Origin: Ignelater luminosus
Lineage: Eukaryota > Arthropoda > Insecta > Coleoptera > Elateridae
DNA length: 64,000 nt
Assembly: GCA_011009095.1 (NCBI GenBank)
Contig: VTPC01004745.1
Span: forward strand, 64,826 to 128,825
Direction of reading: 5' to 3'
In this document: piece after piece, positions 15,101-30,100 of the stretch
Layout of the letters: the number at the start of each line of letters is the position of its first letter
Position numbering within the stretch: position 1 is the first letter of the stretch
Translations under genes and position numbers: made by a program
Notes under the pieces: generated by a model
What the model was told of the DNA's origin: nothing
Database searches by the model: none
What the model saw: only the letters and a program-made list of their open reading frames with translations

Positions 15101-18100
15101 CTGGACACAGAACCAGGTTGAAACTTTTTAATCTTTTTTAGATAGGGAAACAGGCAACATTCAATATACTAAGACTGAGATTTTGCTTCGGTCATACACT
15201 TCATTCCACATATTACAGAATTTTAATCCAGTAATACAGTGAAAGCTCCCTTAAGCGGACACCGAAAATGTCAATCGTTTGGTCCGTATAACAGAGATGT
15301 CCCTTCTATGGGGAATTTGTCCTTTAGTTAAAGATTTATTTTGGTTGTCCGTTTAAGGGGAAATATTACAGTTAAAGCAAGAATAACAATAAATAAACGT
15401 TTATCTACGACTCTTCAATAATATAGTCGTTATACGCCTAACCATAGGGATATAACCATACTCATAAAACACTAGTAAATTGTATGGATTCTATTCACTG
15501 GCGGTGTTTTGTTGGTTGCCTATTTATAGATATAAACAAAATAGAAATTGTTATAATCTCAAACTGTTTATTGTTAGAAAAAAAATTTGGACATCTTCAG
15601 AGGATCCTTGTATTCTAAGTCTAAAACTCTCTTTGTGAAGATTGTTGTTGTAAATAAAACGTCGTATTTGACTCGCATATAATGGACATTATTCACTCGG
15701 ATGATTTACACACTCGCCTTCGGCTCGGGTGTAAACTTCATCCTCTTGAATAATAGCCTACATTATGTGCTCGCTGAATAATATACTATTATTCCTACGT
15801 ATCTATAGGTAGCCGAGCCAAGCAGATATCTCGATTATTTGAAGAGATATGAAATTCTATTCGATGCTAATTTCAAGAAAGTTCATTATATTGGCCTAAC
15901 CAATTTATCTCACTTTCTGCTTACTACTTATAGTTTTACAAAATCTGGCTTTGGTGTATAGTGTCTAAGCTCTATCTTAGACTTATGGCTGTTCTGCTAC
16001 AAAGAGTGGAAAGTATAATAAAATAAAAATTGGAGTAATGACTCAATATGGAAACTCCTATTATGGACAGGGCACTCGTTTTTGTAAGCAAATTCAGTGA
16101 GCAGCCCTCCAATTTGATTATTCGTAATAAACCAACATGCAGAATAAAGAATTTGTTTAAAATACTCATACTTATGCCTATTTTTCAAAACTTAGAAAAA
16201 TAAATAATAGAGACAAATTTAAGAAATTCGTGTCTGTAGATGAGATATTTGCATCCGTTATTCAGGAATGACAAATCTGAAAACAAGACCATAAAACTGT
16301 CTGCTGCCGTTAATGGGAACGTCCGCTGTAGAGAGAGGATTTTATTATAAAAATTCTATCCCTTTGGTTCGTGTCTAAGATTATGTCCGTCTAACAAAGG
16401 TGTCTGCTTTTTAGAGATGTCCGCTAAGGGAGCTTTCACTGTAGTGTGTTGTAGGTTTAGACAGGTACAAGATAAGTCATTTAATACGATTGTGTGCATT
16501 CTGCAATGTAATACCACTAGCAAAACATTAATCCAAACCTCTATAGCACAGGAACTTTAGTTGTATCAAATAGTTATTAAAACTTCACGCTAATCGGCAG
16601 TAGAAATAAAAACTGACATATTTTATAACCCATACTTTTTACATTACTTACTAAAAATGAGATCAAACACTGGCATGAAAAATTCCTTTAGAACTAACGG
16701 TTATTATTAATAGAATTTGCCAAAATCGGAGGAAGTCGGCTATTCGTGAACACATGAAGAGCCTAGTCTGTGGAATGGTCACCGGAGAAGCAGACAAAGA
16801 CGTACGACGTATTTTGATAATTAGAAATTTTTTATAAAAATAACTACGTACTTAAATATCGTATTAGCAAACGAATCACATTAAACTTCCCCACACTAAG
16901 CAACAACTTTTTTCCTGCATGGTTTTATTCCATTTTATCAGGTTTTAATTTTACCACAAAAACTTAATGTTGTTTGTCGCTTTGGATATTATGTAGATTA
17001 ATCTCAAAAAAATCCTTCATTTTTTACACTTCAGCCGCTAAACTTCTTTTTATATGAAAATGATTTTAAAATTGGCATTTCTGAAGGTCTCGAAAATTGA
17101 AAACTTTAATTAATTAAATCGTGATTATTTACAACGACGTATAAATGATCGGAAATGATTAAACTTGATTGAATGTTATCCAAAACCTGAATGCTACATA
17201 CTTTCCTTGTAGAAACGGAAGTAAATTGTTTAATTGATTACTTATCCAATCTACGGTTAAGATCTGGTTTGCAAAATTCTGCATTTTTCGGAATATCTTA
17301 TGAAAATCAAGAAAATTTAGTGAAGAATGTACAATTTGATATTAGTTATTAGATCAGAAATGTATTACAGATTTAGTACCTACTCAGGAGTACTACATTA
17401 CAAAGGTCATGAATGAAGATACAGTAGAGCAATATTATTTGTTGGTCGTAGATTAAAATTGTAGAAAATTTAAGAAACGAAACTCAAACAAAAGCTTTGT
17501 ACACTCTACAAGGTTAGAATAAAAAAATAAAAAGTGTGGCTAAAACAGGTTATTAAAAGGCAATAAAGTGCTTCTGCAGATGTATAGTATGTATACACCA
17601 CGGCTGTAATTTGCATTGTCTGTTATAAATTATGATTCTCGAGAAAACATATTCATAAACAAAATCAATGTTAAAAACTGTAATAAAAGAATTTGGATAA
17701 AATTGTAAATATCAAATCGCATGTACTGATTGCACTTAGCACACATTTTTTTAAAACATTGTGCTCCGTAATAATAAATTCATAATTTTCAAGAACGATT
17801 ACGATATTTCGGCTTTCACCTGTTGTGCAATAACATCTCATCGGTATAATATGCAAATTTGCTTGACCATTAACTTTTGAATGACGACAATTATTATTAC
17901 TACAATAAAGAATTAATGACCTCACAGTACTACTTATAAAATCGACTTCGCCTTAAATTTTTGGCAATTTTTGGTTTTTCAAAGTATATTAAAATATTGC
18001 ATAATTTTATGATTGAACAGACAAAATTTGTCTAGTCATGTTTCTAATGTTTCCAGAAAGAAATATAAATACGGAAAAGTCCTTATTCATCATCATAAAA

Positions 18101-21100
18101 CACGCCTAAGTGTTATTATGCTTGATTATACCTAAGATGATTCAATACATCCAAAAAATTTATAGAAAGGTAAATATCTATTACTTACGAGCAAGGCGAT
18201 ATGTGGCATAATAACTTGATCATCTTCTTGGTGACCTTCCGACAGTTCCGGTATCCATACTAATGGATGGTGAGGTATGGCAGAAACTGTCCCGTTTGCG
18301 TTAAATGTTACGTTTTCATGCGATAGTGCTTCCCTAAAAGAAAAAATGTCGTTAAAAAACTTTTACAGTTAAATATTAAATAAATAAATGTTCTAGTAGA
18401 GACAGTAGCAATAAATGCAATACAAACAACTGGAATAAATACTCAAGGATTTCATCTGCAGTAAAATAAATGAAAAATGTGATTCACTTATGAGTATGAG
18501 GTTTCGCTAAGAATCCGGTCTGACCTGTCTGGAAGTAGAACTTTTTTTTCCGATTTATCAAGAACACACAGACATTGTGATTATTATTGACCTTTGTGTG
18601 TTTTCAGGGTTGAATTCTAATATCTTCTCTTGATTGATTCATTTGTTGTCTTGTCATGACAGAAACGGATTGTTTCAGGAAACATTTATTCTTATTTACT
18701 TACATTCTTTAGATTTCTTGTAGGTTGAGTAATTCTGTCATTGAAGAAATAGTAATTCAATTAGTCCAAAAGTGGATAGCTGAACGTTCTGTCATTCATA
18801 TTCTGTTATTTATACATTATAAGGTGTACTGGTTGTTCGTGTTTACAGTTAAACAATAAACACAAATGGGCTATGCAATGTTTACAATTTTAATATGAAA
18901 ATTGAATCGATTTTTAAATTTTCGAGTTAACGCCTAAAGTTCCTAATTTTTGTTTGGCTGTAAGTCCTAAATTTATCATAAACACAATTATTGTTTATAC
19001 GCTAGCATAGTAGTTAATTTATTCCAGTAAATGTTAGAATTATTTTAGAGTGTAACTAATAAACAATGTTTTTCTACAACCGTCAAAAAAAGGTAAGATT
19101 TAAGCATCGTCAAGGATACGGGAAGTTTATCATTTTTTTCACATGGGCGCAAATAGTTATTTATGCAACAAGTGAGTAAAGTGTATCTTTTTTTTCACGA
19201 GAAAGAAAGTTTGCCGCACGAGCCGAAAGCGAGTGCCCAAATCCGCCGAGGGTAGAAAAGTAACTTTACTCACAAATTGCATACAAAACTTTTTTCACGT
19301 TCGTAATAAAAATCAAGAACTACTTAAATATTTCAATAACAGCTTTCACGACGCGTCACATCGATGCATTCTAATTTCTGACAAATGCCAGTGTGTATCA
19401 TAACAATGGCAGATGACACGTTACGATACTTTTTTTCACTCAAATGCGCTTTTATCGCGATGAAACAAATGCATCGTTTATAAACGAAAATTAATGAAAA
19501 ATGTTACACTTTTTTTAACGAACGTGAACAAAAAGTGTTGTTTGCATTTAGTGAGCGAAATCAGTGGTTTTTTAAGCATTCGAATGACTTTAAAAACACC
19601 GATTTCTTGCACTTAATACAAAAATAACCAGTTATGTTTGCAAAAAGAACTTTTTATTCAATTTATGAAACTGAATTAGCATAGTCATTGACGTCAATTA
19701 ATACCAATTTTTATAGAATAAAACAAGTAGGAAAATTCCAAAAGGCATGAAAAACTAAGGACCACATTTTAGAACTATTTTATCTTTCATAATAAAAAAT
19801 AACAAGATACTCAAGCGACGATTAACCTTGAAAATCAATTTATTTGGGTTTTCATTTTGAAGCAAATCTGAAAAAAAAACAGCCATATATATCTGGGTTA
19901 TTGATGCTTAATTCTTAAGATATTTCGAGATCTGGTTTACTTACTTTCTCTAGGAGAAAACTCGACAAAGGCAAGTATTGTGTGAGTATTAAAAAGTTCA
20001 AACTTCAGTCATTTCTAAAAAAATAACCTCCCCTTTTGCATATCAGAATATTCTCCTGTATGATATAAATATTTCCAGAGCTGTAGTTTTAAAATTAAAC
20101 ATACGCGGTATGTCTATTAAATAACAAGATTGTAATTGCACCTCGTAAACAAAGCAATCAAATATGTCTGAATCTGCATCACGAAGTCACCGTTTTGTTT
20201 GCTTGTTTTCTGTTGTGTGTCGGAGTAATGCTAAGTTTAAAAGTTGAACAACCTGCCAATTTAAAATTTTTAGTAAAATTGAACAAAACAACAACAGAAT
20301 GTTTTGAAATCTGGAAGACAATAAACACCCTAGACAACGTAGCGCTTCAAGAATCGAAGAAAATGTAGAAGAAATTAGGCAGATTGTTCAAAAAAACTGC
20401 CGAATCAGTGTTCGAATGATAGCTAAATTGGTAAACATTTATAAAGATACAGCATGAAAAATTTTGCGTGAGGATCTTAACAAGACAAAAGTTTGTACCA
20501 AGATATCTCAAAACTCCTCACTCCAGAGCAAAAAGAACGTCGCAAGAAATGTTGTGTTAACATTCTGCATCAACTTGACGCAGATCAGAACTTGTTGCAA
20601 AAAATAATCACCTGGATCTTCCAATATGATTCCAGTCAATGCACTGGAAAACACTATCATCGACAAGAATGAAAACAGTTCATTAAAGAAAGTTAAAATT
20701 CAAAGCACTGCTAATCGTGCTTTTCGATATTAAGTGTGTAATTTTGACAAATGGGTCTCAGAAGGCATAACAATTAATCAGCATTATTATAAAGAAGCTT
20801 TAATAAAGCTCACAGAAAAAATCAGGAAAAAAACGGCCAGAATTGTGGAAAAATGGTTTCATTCTTAATCAGGACAATACCAGAGTATCAGAAAATAATT
20901 TTGTACTTATGTACGGGAGATTCTGAGAAATGCAATTGCGTTTTATGTCGAAGTCTTGTCTCCATCTAATTCTATCGTAAAAAAACTTCTTAAAGTGTGT
21001 CTGATTTGTATCCCAGAAAGTGAATTAACGTAAAGTACAAAGAAAAAGAAAGTAGTATATGTACACTAGTATGTACAGCAAATGACAATACTTATTACTC

Positions 21101-24100
21101 TTAAATTGGTTGTAGAATATATTTTTTAAGTACCTATTTAAGTAAATAATATGACAAATGAGCCTCGGTCGGGAAGGAATTTCTCGGCTTCCAGATCGAA
21201 TCCATAGGGCCATATGCATTGTTTTGAAACACGTGGTTGTAAATCACTAAAAGAATTAGCCTTAATAAAAGTAGCAACTGGACTTTTTGTATTAGTCACA
21301 AAAAACATCTGCATTTTGGTGAAATGTCTTAGCGTTTCGAATTTTGCTTGTCATTTAAGCGAGTTATTAAGCAATTCATACAATAATTAGAATATTTTTA
21401 GGTTAAAATGCAACTTTTTGTTTATTTATTCAGCTAATAGGTTGTGCAAATAGAAAATGATTTGCTGCAGTTTTCTATTTTTGTATGTGAAATACGCAAT
21501 AAACTGTAGCAAATAAATAAGAACAATTTTAGTAATGTTCTCTTTCCATGAAAATTGAATCTATTTTGAATTTTTCGAGTTAATGGCTAAAGTTTGTAAT
21601 TTTCGTTTGGCTGTATATCCTAAATATATCATAAACACAATCATTGTTTATACTCCTCTATAGTAGTTAATTTATTTCAGTAAATATTAGTATTATTTTC
21701 GAGTGTAACTAATAAACAATGTTTTTATGTCTATAAAAAGAACTTTTTATTTAATTTAAAAAACTGAATTAACATAGTCATTGACGTCAATTAATACCAA
21801 TCTTTACAAAATAAAAGTAGGAAAATTCTAAAAGGCATAAAAAACTAAGGACCACTTTTTAGAACTTAATCACTATTTTGATTTTTCATAATTGAAAATA
21901 ACAAGATACTATAAATGCAGCAATAAACAAGTGTATAAGGAACTGACACAATATATGTTCATTGGAGCAGGATTTACTATTAGATCCAAAAACGCGCAAT
22001 TTAGAACATTTTAGGTAAAGTTGTCAGACTTTCCTGTAACTAGAATAGTAATTTATAAATAATGTTGCAAATAAATAATATTCCCGACGAAATAAAAAAT
22101 AAAAATTAATCTTTAAAGAAGACTGCAGTTTAGGGATAACTACAGTTTATTTAGTATATTTTGAATAAATAAATAAACTATATTGGCAAAATTCATAGAT
22201 TAATAATAATAATAATTATAGTTACCATAACTGTCATCTAAAAAAACGTTTATGCATTTTGTTTTCTTTAGTCTTTAGTCAACTAATCTTTATTCATTTT
22301 CAAAGCCAAAAATCTGAAAGTATTTGTAAAACTATTAAAACTAGAGTGGTATTCCAGAAAGGCATTTTCGTGTTTATAACTTTACATTTAATTTTAAAGG
22401 TTTCTACCTGCCTCAGGATTATGAGAGTTGAGAACCCTTACAAAGTCCGTTTCTTTCTTTTTCTACAAAATAGACATTTCCTAATTTAACCTTTACTATA
22501 CCGATTCTAGCGTCATTACTTTATGAGTTGAGTGTACGAATTAGGAAGTTCTACTTTTTGAGATAGTCTGCTATATTAGATATTGCAAAATTGACAAATA
22601 ACATGAAAAAGTCAAGTAAAAACTGCCAGGTAATAATTCGTTTTCTGAGAAAATATGTGGCATGTTTAAAAATTGGTGTATCAACTGCAAGGTTAATTAG
22701 TAGATTTCGAGTGTATACCTTGTTGGTTACTAATTGTTTTTTATTAGTTTTTATTAACTGCCAAATGCTTAAGTTTGTGTACTGAATTTGCACGACTTTT
22801 CGGTGTGAAAGTGGTTCCACTGAGCCAGCTTCACCATAGTTTGTTTGGTAGTTTGTTAGGGTCAGTTTTCGCACGGATGAAAAACAAGATGGCAAGAAAA
22901 AATTTATTTTTAGCTTTCTGCCTTAAATAACTATCAAATAATACAAAATTATTGTGTATTATTATTATTATTATTAAATTTAAAACCATCTTCAATTTGA
23001 TAAACTTATTAAAATGTACCACACTGAATTACGTGAATAAGAGAAGCAAAAATACAGAAAGAAGCGTTTTTGACAAAAATCAGGAAAACTTAAATATGTT
23101 CAAAATAAGTAGCTTGCACTTCTCGACACAATTCTTCACTGACTGAATTTAGTGTCGCAACTGATAGAACTGCTTGGTATTTTTTGTGTCAGGTTTTCTG
23201 TGTCGGGCCTTTTTTATCGGGCCTAGTCTTATTATCCATTCTTCTGGAATAATCCAAGCGGCGATTGCACAATCATTACCATCACTAAACACCCGGCCAA
23301 ATTATGAAAAAAAATTAAAATAGATATTATAGAGAAAACAAAACCGCTTCGCTTGTCTGACTAAAAAAAATCGGGCACGATTGTAATAATGAGATGATTA
23401 AGAGCCGAAAAACAAACAATTTGAATGACAAAAAATCGTAGATGCAATCAATTTAATCTATCTAATACTTTAAGTAGTAAGATGTCGTTTTTAAACGTGT
23501 TTTTTTTCTTATTTCGATTTCTTTATTTGTTTATGAGATATTAAACCTGGAAAGTTTTTAAATGAACACAAAGTATGTTGTTATTCAGGTGTAAATTCAG
23601 GTGTTATTCTTAGTTATGAAGACAAATTAAACTATTTGATTTGACTGATCTATTATCCACGTTTGATTTCTTCTTTGTTTTATTGTTTGCAATTTGTATA
23701 ACACTCCCACAACTGCAAATCCTAAGTAGCTTGCCTTCACAATTACATTATAGATTCCACTTTATAAAAAGAATACAAGGAGCTTTTGAGCTTGAAAAGC
23801 AAGATTAAAATTTTGAAATTTGACTGAATTATTAAACAATTAGAATTACTGTTTTGATTACATGTTTGTTTTAGTTTGGTATGCGAATTAAAACTTTAAG
23901 TGTTTAAAATTCTTTGAGAGCGTTAGTTTAAAACAATTACACGGATTATTGTTTAAATATGAATTTATTTAATTAGAACACATAACAAAGCAATAAACTT
24001 CTAGTTAGTAGTAAACCATGTAATTATTTTATCTATTTCTAAGCTAGAGAATTCAAGCTTTTTGATCAATATCACTTCTGCTACGCACAGGGTCGTAATA

Positions 24101-27100
24101 AGTTTATTTCTCTTAGATAAAAATGTTTAATAAATAAGCATTATTGTCTTTTTATTATTTCCGCATTAGTTTATTACAAATTTTTCCAACTATTAAAATA
24201 CCATACTACAATAAATATCTAATTGCATCGTTATCTAGTATTAAACAATAAACATATGCAAGTATAATTCAGCAGAGCTCAAAAAACATTTATACGCCTA
24301 TTGCGATATTACACTGTTCATAAAGTTGAGCAATAAAACGTCCTAGTTGAGCAAGCGCTGTATTCAAAAAAAGCAACGAAAATAAGTTAGCAGAAAGATT
24401 TACAAGTAAATTTTAATAAATTCTAATGACACTAGAAGAACCTGGACTACATTCTTTATTGAACATTAACATTATGGAATAATTGTTAGAACCGTTTGGA
24501 TTTTAATGTTTCTAAGCATTCAAATTAAATTAAAACATGCTTCAATACTTTTAGTTTTTACTGTTAATTAAAGCTCCTTTTCATGTGCTATTTTATTGTT
24601 ATTATGTGTAACTTAATATCTTGCACCATCAACATTAAAAATACCACTAAAAGTTTAATTTCTAATAAGATTAACTATAAAAATATCTCACTAGGGTCAG
24701 AGAGGTTATATAAGAAAAATTTGCAGTATTATATATGTCACTGTATCCTTTATAGTTTTCAGATTTTTAATGTCCCTGTGAAAGAAAGAAAGTTATCGAT
24801 CTCTGAAGCTATTCGGTTTTTATAACTTATTTCTTTCTTGTTATCGATATTTGTAGAAAAGTTAATATACTAGTTGTGATAGGTTTTACAGAAAATGGTA
24901 ATTCACAATCTGTATACTAATTAGAATAGGAATTCAATAATAAAAATTATGTAACATTATAAGATATTTTTAATGTGGGAGGGTGGATGAGAAAAGTTTT
25001 TCTAAATTGTATCAAAATATTTGAAGACGGACCAATTTATAAATTCTTTGTTTATTTCCATACTTCAAAAGTTAAAATTTAACAAGTGCAACGATGCGTT
25101 CATTAACAGGTGCAATTATTTAATCTGCGAGAGAAGAATAAATAGATTACTTGAAATGTAACTGAACTACATATCTACTAGTTGATGTAGTCGTTATTTT
25201 AGACAGCTTGTACTAACATTAAATAACATACAAAATTTATATTAAGCAAAATAGTAAAGAAAGTTTGACAGTACATTCACAAAGTATTCCCGTAGAAAGC
25301 AAAGGCAATTATTACATATTATTTTCGTAGAATAAAAACAAATTAGAAAATTCAGTAAATATACTTGGACATTATTAAAATAAATAAAAACCTAATAAAA
25401 ATAACGTGCGTCCAATAACTTTCATCATTATAGATATACGGCTATGAACATGAAAAAGTAGTTCGTAGACTTAATTACTCAAATAATTTTTTGTGTTAGC
25501 GATATAAATTATCAAGAGAAATGCGCGTCTTTTGGCCCGCTAACTAGTTGATGACACAGAGTTCTGCACACTCGTTATAATTATAAGAAATAACAATGAA
25601 ATTCCAAAGATTGCGATCTAAACAATAATGGTGCCGAAATATTACAAGAAAGATTAATGATACAAATTGCTTTATGGAAAGAAACTGTAATATTAACGAC
25701 ATTAATCAGATGTACAAAAGATTGTAAAAAACTTGATTTTTGCTTGTGTACAGTGTGGTCCAATTTCGATGGGATTAAATGGGTAACTTTCTTATTAGCG
25801 CAGATAAATAAAAACGGCTTAGGTACTTGTGACCTCTTTTTTCATGCTTATTCCATTACCGTTGCCAGAAATAAGCTGTCGTTTTTTGTTTTTTTCCTGG
25901 AGAGAAAAAGTGAAAAATGGCCGATTTCTTCATTTTGCTGCAACTCCTTTATTTTCGAAGCTGGAACAAAATCATTTTGGCATTGTTCAGGCACTTTTTA
26001 ACGTAGAATTCAATGTTGTCAGTGGTTGTTTTGTAACCCTTTCCATAACTGCACTGTAACTCAAAGTTGAATTTTTTAAATGGACTGATTCCTTCAATTT
26101 ACTGCAACTCATTTATTTTCGAAGCTAGAACTTACTTGCTTTTATCTTGCATATTAAGTCTAAAACAGATGTACAATATACTAAATTTCATCTGTTGGAG
26201 AGTATTTATCGAATTTTTCTATTACGTATTCTCATAACTTTGTTATGTATTTTGTGATACAATAAATAATAAGTAAGCAAGACATAATATAGAAAAGGTG
26301 GGAAAAGAATGGAAAATAAAATGGTAAGACAACATAATATGGAAAACTAATAAAATTCAAGATTCATCGGGGGTCATATAGGGCTCGAAACACATTTTGG
26401 GGCAGCGGTGCAACTAAGAATTTCGAAATTTTAAACAATCCCTCTCTAGCTCTCTCACTTGTATCACTGATTTTATTCTCTCTATAAGTATTTAGTTTCA
26501 ACAAGAAAAAATATCTTAAAAGAAATTTGAAAAATCTAAAAGAATACCGTAAAATGGGGTGTAGTTGACCTCTGGGTAGAAGTTGACCAAAATGTTGCAA
26601 AACGTTTTAAGACTACATAATTTTTGGGTTTATTATTACTAATCGGTTTTAGATTACTTGCGTCCTTTGTAGATATCTGTTACACATGTTTTATGCAAAA
26701 ACCAAAAATAATTTCCTTTTACTAATGAACAACGCGCTCTCAAAATGGGAGCTGAATTTTGTTACAAATTAAATATTTTTAGACTTTTACCTAAAAAGCA
26801 GTAAATTAAAAATGCTATTGGCAAGTAAAAGCATTATTTCAATAAATCATTAAGTGTAGATAATAACCTCAGTTATAAATTTTGGATTAATTTTCCCGTT
26901 TTGTTACAATTTGAGAATTTGTCAATTTACACACTTTTTAAATGAGTTTGGGGTAAAGTTGACCATCAAGTTAAGACTTGCAAAACCTTGTATTAGTTTT
27001 CATTGCAGATTAGCAAATTTAGTTTAGTTTGACACACTGGCGGTAACGTGTGATTTTAATGATTAAGAATGGGTTTTCTGCTTGTGGCATTTATTCTCTG

Positions 27101-30100
27101 TCTATCAAGGAAAGCTTTTAGCAAAAATTCCCAATGACCAACAAACCCCTCACGGTGTAGGTGTAGCTAAGGTAATAGTTGATTATCTAAGAGAACAGGG
27201 AAATCCCAAAAAACGTGATGCTACAACAAAAAGAAGAAAGTTAAATGTTATACCTGGGAGATCTGCTGCATTTGAAGACAGTCCAGAAAACAGTAATGAT
27301 GAAGACAATGTGTCATCAACAAGCAAAACACAAACAACGAAAAGAAAAATTTTCGAAGAAAGAGAAGAAAGTTCGGAGGCAGAGACTAATATAATAAGCG
27401 AAGAAAGTGATCAAGAAGAGGAAAATACTATGTGCTAAAGGTTTGTCAAAGAGGAGAGCTTTGTTTTGACTTACGTAGTCATGTCAACATTTAATTTTTC
27501 ATGAGCGGTTTTATGTTAAGAAGAAATGTGCTTTTTAGGGTTAATTTAAGTTTGTACTGTAAATTTTCTGACTTTTGAACAATTTTGTGAAAAACAAAAT
27601 TCATTAAAATGTTAATAATGAATGAAAATTATTTTATTTTGGTCATCTTCACTCCAGCTAGCTACAAATCATATTTATTAAGCAAAGCACATATGTGGTC
27701 AAGTTCACCCCATATTACAGTACAAAAAATGACTACATTTATTTTGTTATCTTGTAAAGTTTTTTAGTTAAAGTTAAAAATCGGTCAACTACACCCCATT
27801 TCACGGTAACGAGATTTTAGTCAGCATGAACAAGAAGAATTTCAATAAAATCAATCTAATCTTATGTTTGGCAAAGAAAAATGTACTTGTTTGTCATTAA
27901 AAACAACTGTCATCAAATTCTTTTTTTGCTAACACCTACAGATTCTAAAAATTATCGTGATCTTGACAATTAATCTTTGGCTTCTTACTTGCTTCAGTTT
28001 TTTAATTAGTACTTAGACAGTTGATCAAGAAGTAATATGATAGGCATATTAATATTTCCTTTTTGAGATAACTAGGAGAATTAAGATGTGCTCTTTTAAT
28101 TAGACTTGACATAAATGGCACTACGAAAAACACAAGTTCTTTGAATTGCAGACCTCTTTTAGATCACTTAATTAAGAAGGGTAATTTCTAATTTGGGATG
28201 GCGAACGTAGCTCGGCATTCTCTAGGCGTAAAGTAATGATAGAAAATGGGGGGCACGATGCCCAGCCTATATGGTTCTGAAGAGAAAATTGAGGGACAGC
28301 AAACTTGATGTGCTGGCTTCACCATCTCAGGAAGGCCAAAAGCAACCACGATGAGTTAGTCACTCTATATTATTATTAGTAAGTTGACTCAATTAGGCTC
28401 CGGTTATTTGAATTTGAAGATTGTGGTATGGTATTTTGAGGTTATGTGAAGGTAAATACATCCCTGCTTTCTGGATATTCATTCAAAGAATGTGACTAAG
28501 ATTCGGACTCATTTAAAGAATCAAGAAATCTGGAAAAGGCAAGCTGCACATGCAAAATCTTTCTTTAAAGATTCTGTAAAAAGTTATTTATTCCCTGGTC
28601 TTTCTGCGTCATAGAAACAAGAACACTAAAACTCAGTTCATTAAAGATTCCGATTTAATTAATCTTCTCCAATTCGTTTTGCGTACATATCACGATTTGT
28701 TTTAGTATTGAACTTCTGGAAAATACTATCAACCAGTGGAGAATACCTGATTTGCTCCTGGTAACAATAGATTCTGGAAGCATATGTTAATATTAAAAAT
28801 CTCAGAATGGAGTTCAACTTCCCCGTCTTTAAGTGTATAATAGAAAAATGATAATCTACTAGGGATGATGTGGGGTCTTTCGTAGTAGTGAAGGTTATAA
28901 CCTATTTTTCCAAAAAGACGTATTGTTGTTTTTGTAAATTAAAATATCTAACAGGCCAATAATTAGATGATGAAGGTTAACGGCAGAAAGTTTTAATTTG
29001 CACAGCAATAACACGATTTGAACAATAATTCTAAGAATCCACTACTGCTAACACTATAAGCGAAATCTATAACGGGAGACCATCGATAGTAATGTCAATC
29101 GTCAGGCAATTAATATGCAAGAGTATTACAAGCATAGCGTGCCATGTAATAGGAAGATAAATAAGACGATATATATGTTATAAATACAGAAAATTATCAA
29201 AGGTTGATGTGTAAAAACATCAAAGATGTTGAAATTTCCAAAGATTTATTGAAAAAGGGGAAATCCTACATTTTACAAAATTTTGATATACGGTTGTGCA
29301 ATATGCATTAAAACACTATTTTAAAGAACTTTTATTAAAGCTTAACTATTTTTTATAATAATTTATCGATTATTCAAATGTATGCAGTTTTTAAATGCCA
29401 GTCGAAAGTGCTTTCTCGCATCTTATAATTTTGGCAAAAACTTAATAGTTATAATATATCTAAAGAAATAGTTACAATACTTGCATAATTCAGGTCTTCA
29501 ATTTTAGAAATATGTATATATTATTTCTTTCAATTTGAAATAGTAGGAACCCTAAATTTTACCAAGTTTTGATGTAACACCGTCTATAAAAGAATCAAGA
29601 AATGAAAGTAAATCTACAAATATAGTTGTGCAATATGGCATTAAAACCGTATTGTAAGGAACTTTCATTAAACTTTAACTATTTTTTATAATAATGTATC
29701 GATTATTTAGATGTATGCAGTTTTTAAATGCCAGTCGAAAGTGTATTCCCACATTTTATAATTTTGACAAAAGATAATACCTATTATATAACATGTCTAT
29801 TCAAGTCTTCAGTCTTAGAAATATCAGTAACATGTGCCATTAATAAATACGATTTTGTTATTTCTTTAAATCCCTAATTTGAAATAGCGGCCAGATGTAT
29901 CTACTTAAAATTTATTAATTTGCAAACTGAACTATATCCTAATTTACATTTTACATGAGTTTCTAGTTAAATGGATTTAAATCTTTTTTGCAAAGAATAG
30001 TTATATAAAGTTGTAAAAATTGTATAATCTTTAAATTTAAATTTTGTATGGGCGGAAAAATCTTTAGATGCTTTATGGCTAACATTAAACGAAAGTAAAA

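Larger units (their letters stand above)
12960..15236. other. Intron 4 interior: AT-rich, with a small hairpin and a TTTA microsatellite
   Basis: No gene is recognised. Two small items are listed separately: a hairpin at 13665-13765 and a (TTTA)n tract at 15062-15099. Confidence 0.45.

Noticed and set aside
21165..21230. GC-richer patch that on the minus strand has GGATTCGATCTGG, slightly like a tRNA B box
   Set aside because: No A box at the right distance and no acceptor-stem pairing. It is too weak for a tRNA or SINE call.
26364..26600. A 78-codon minus-strand frame
   Set aside because: It crosses the boundary of the pogo-like element and has no domain.
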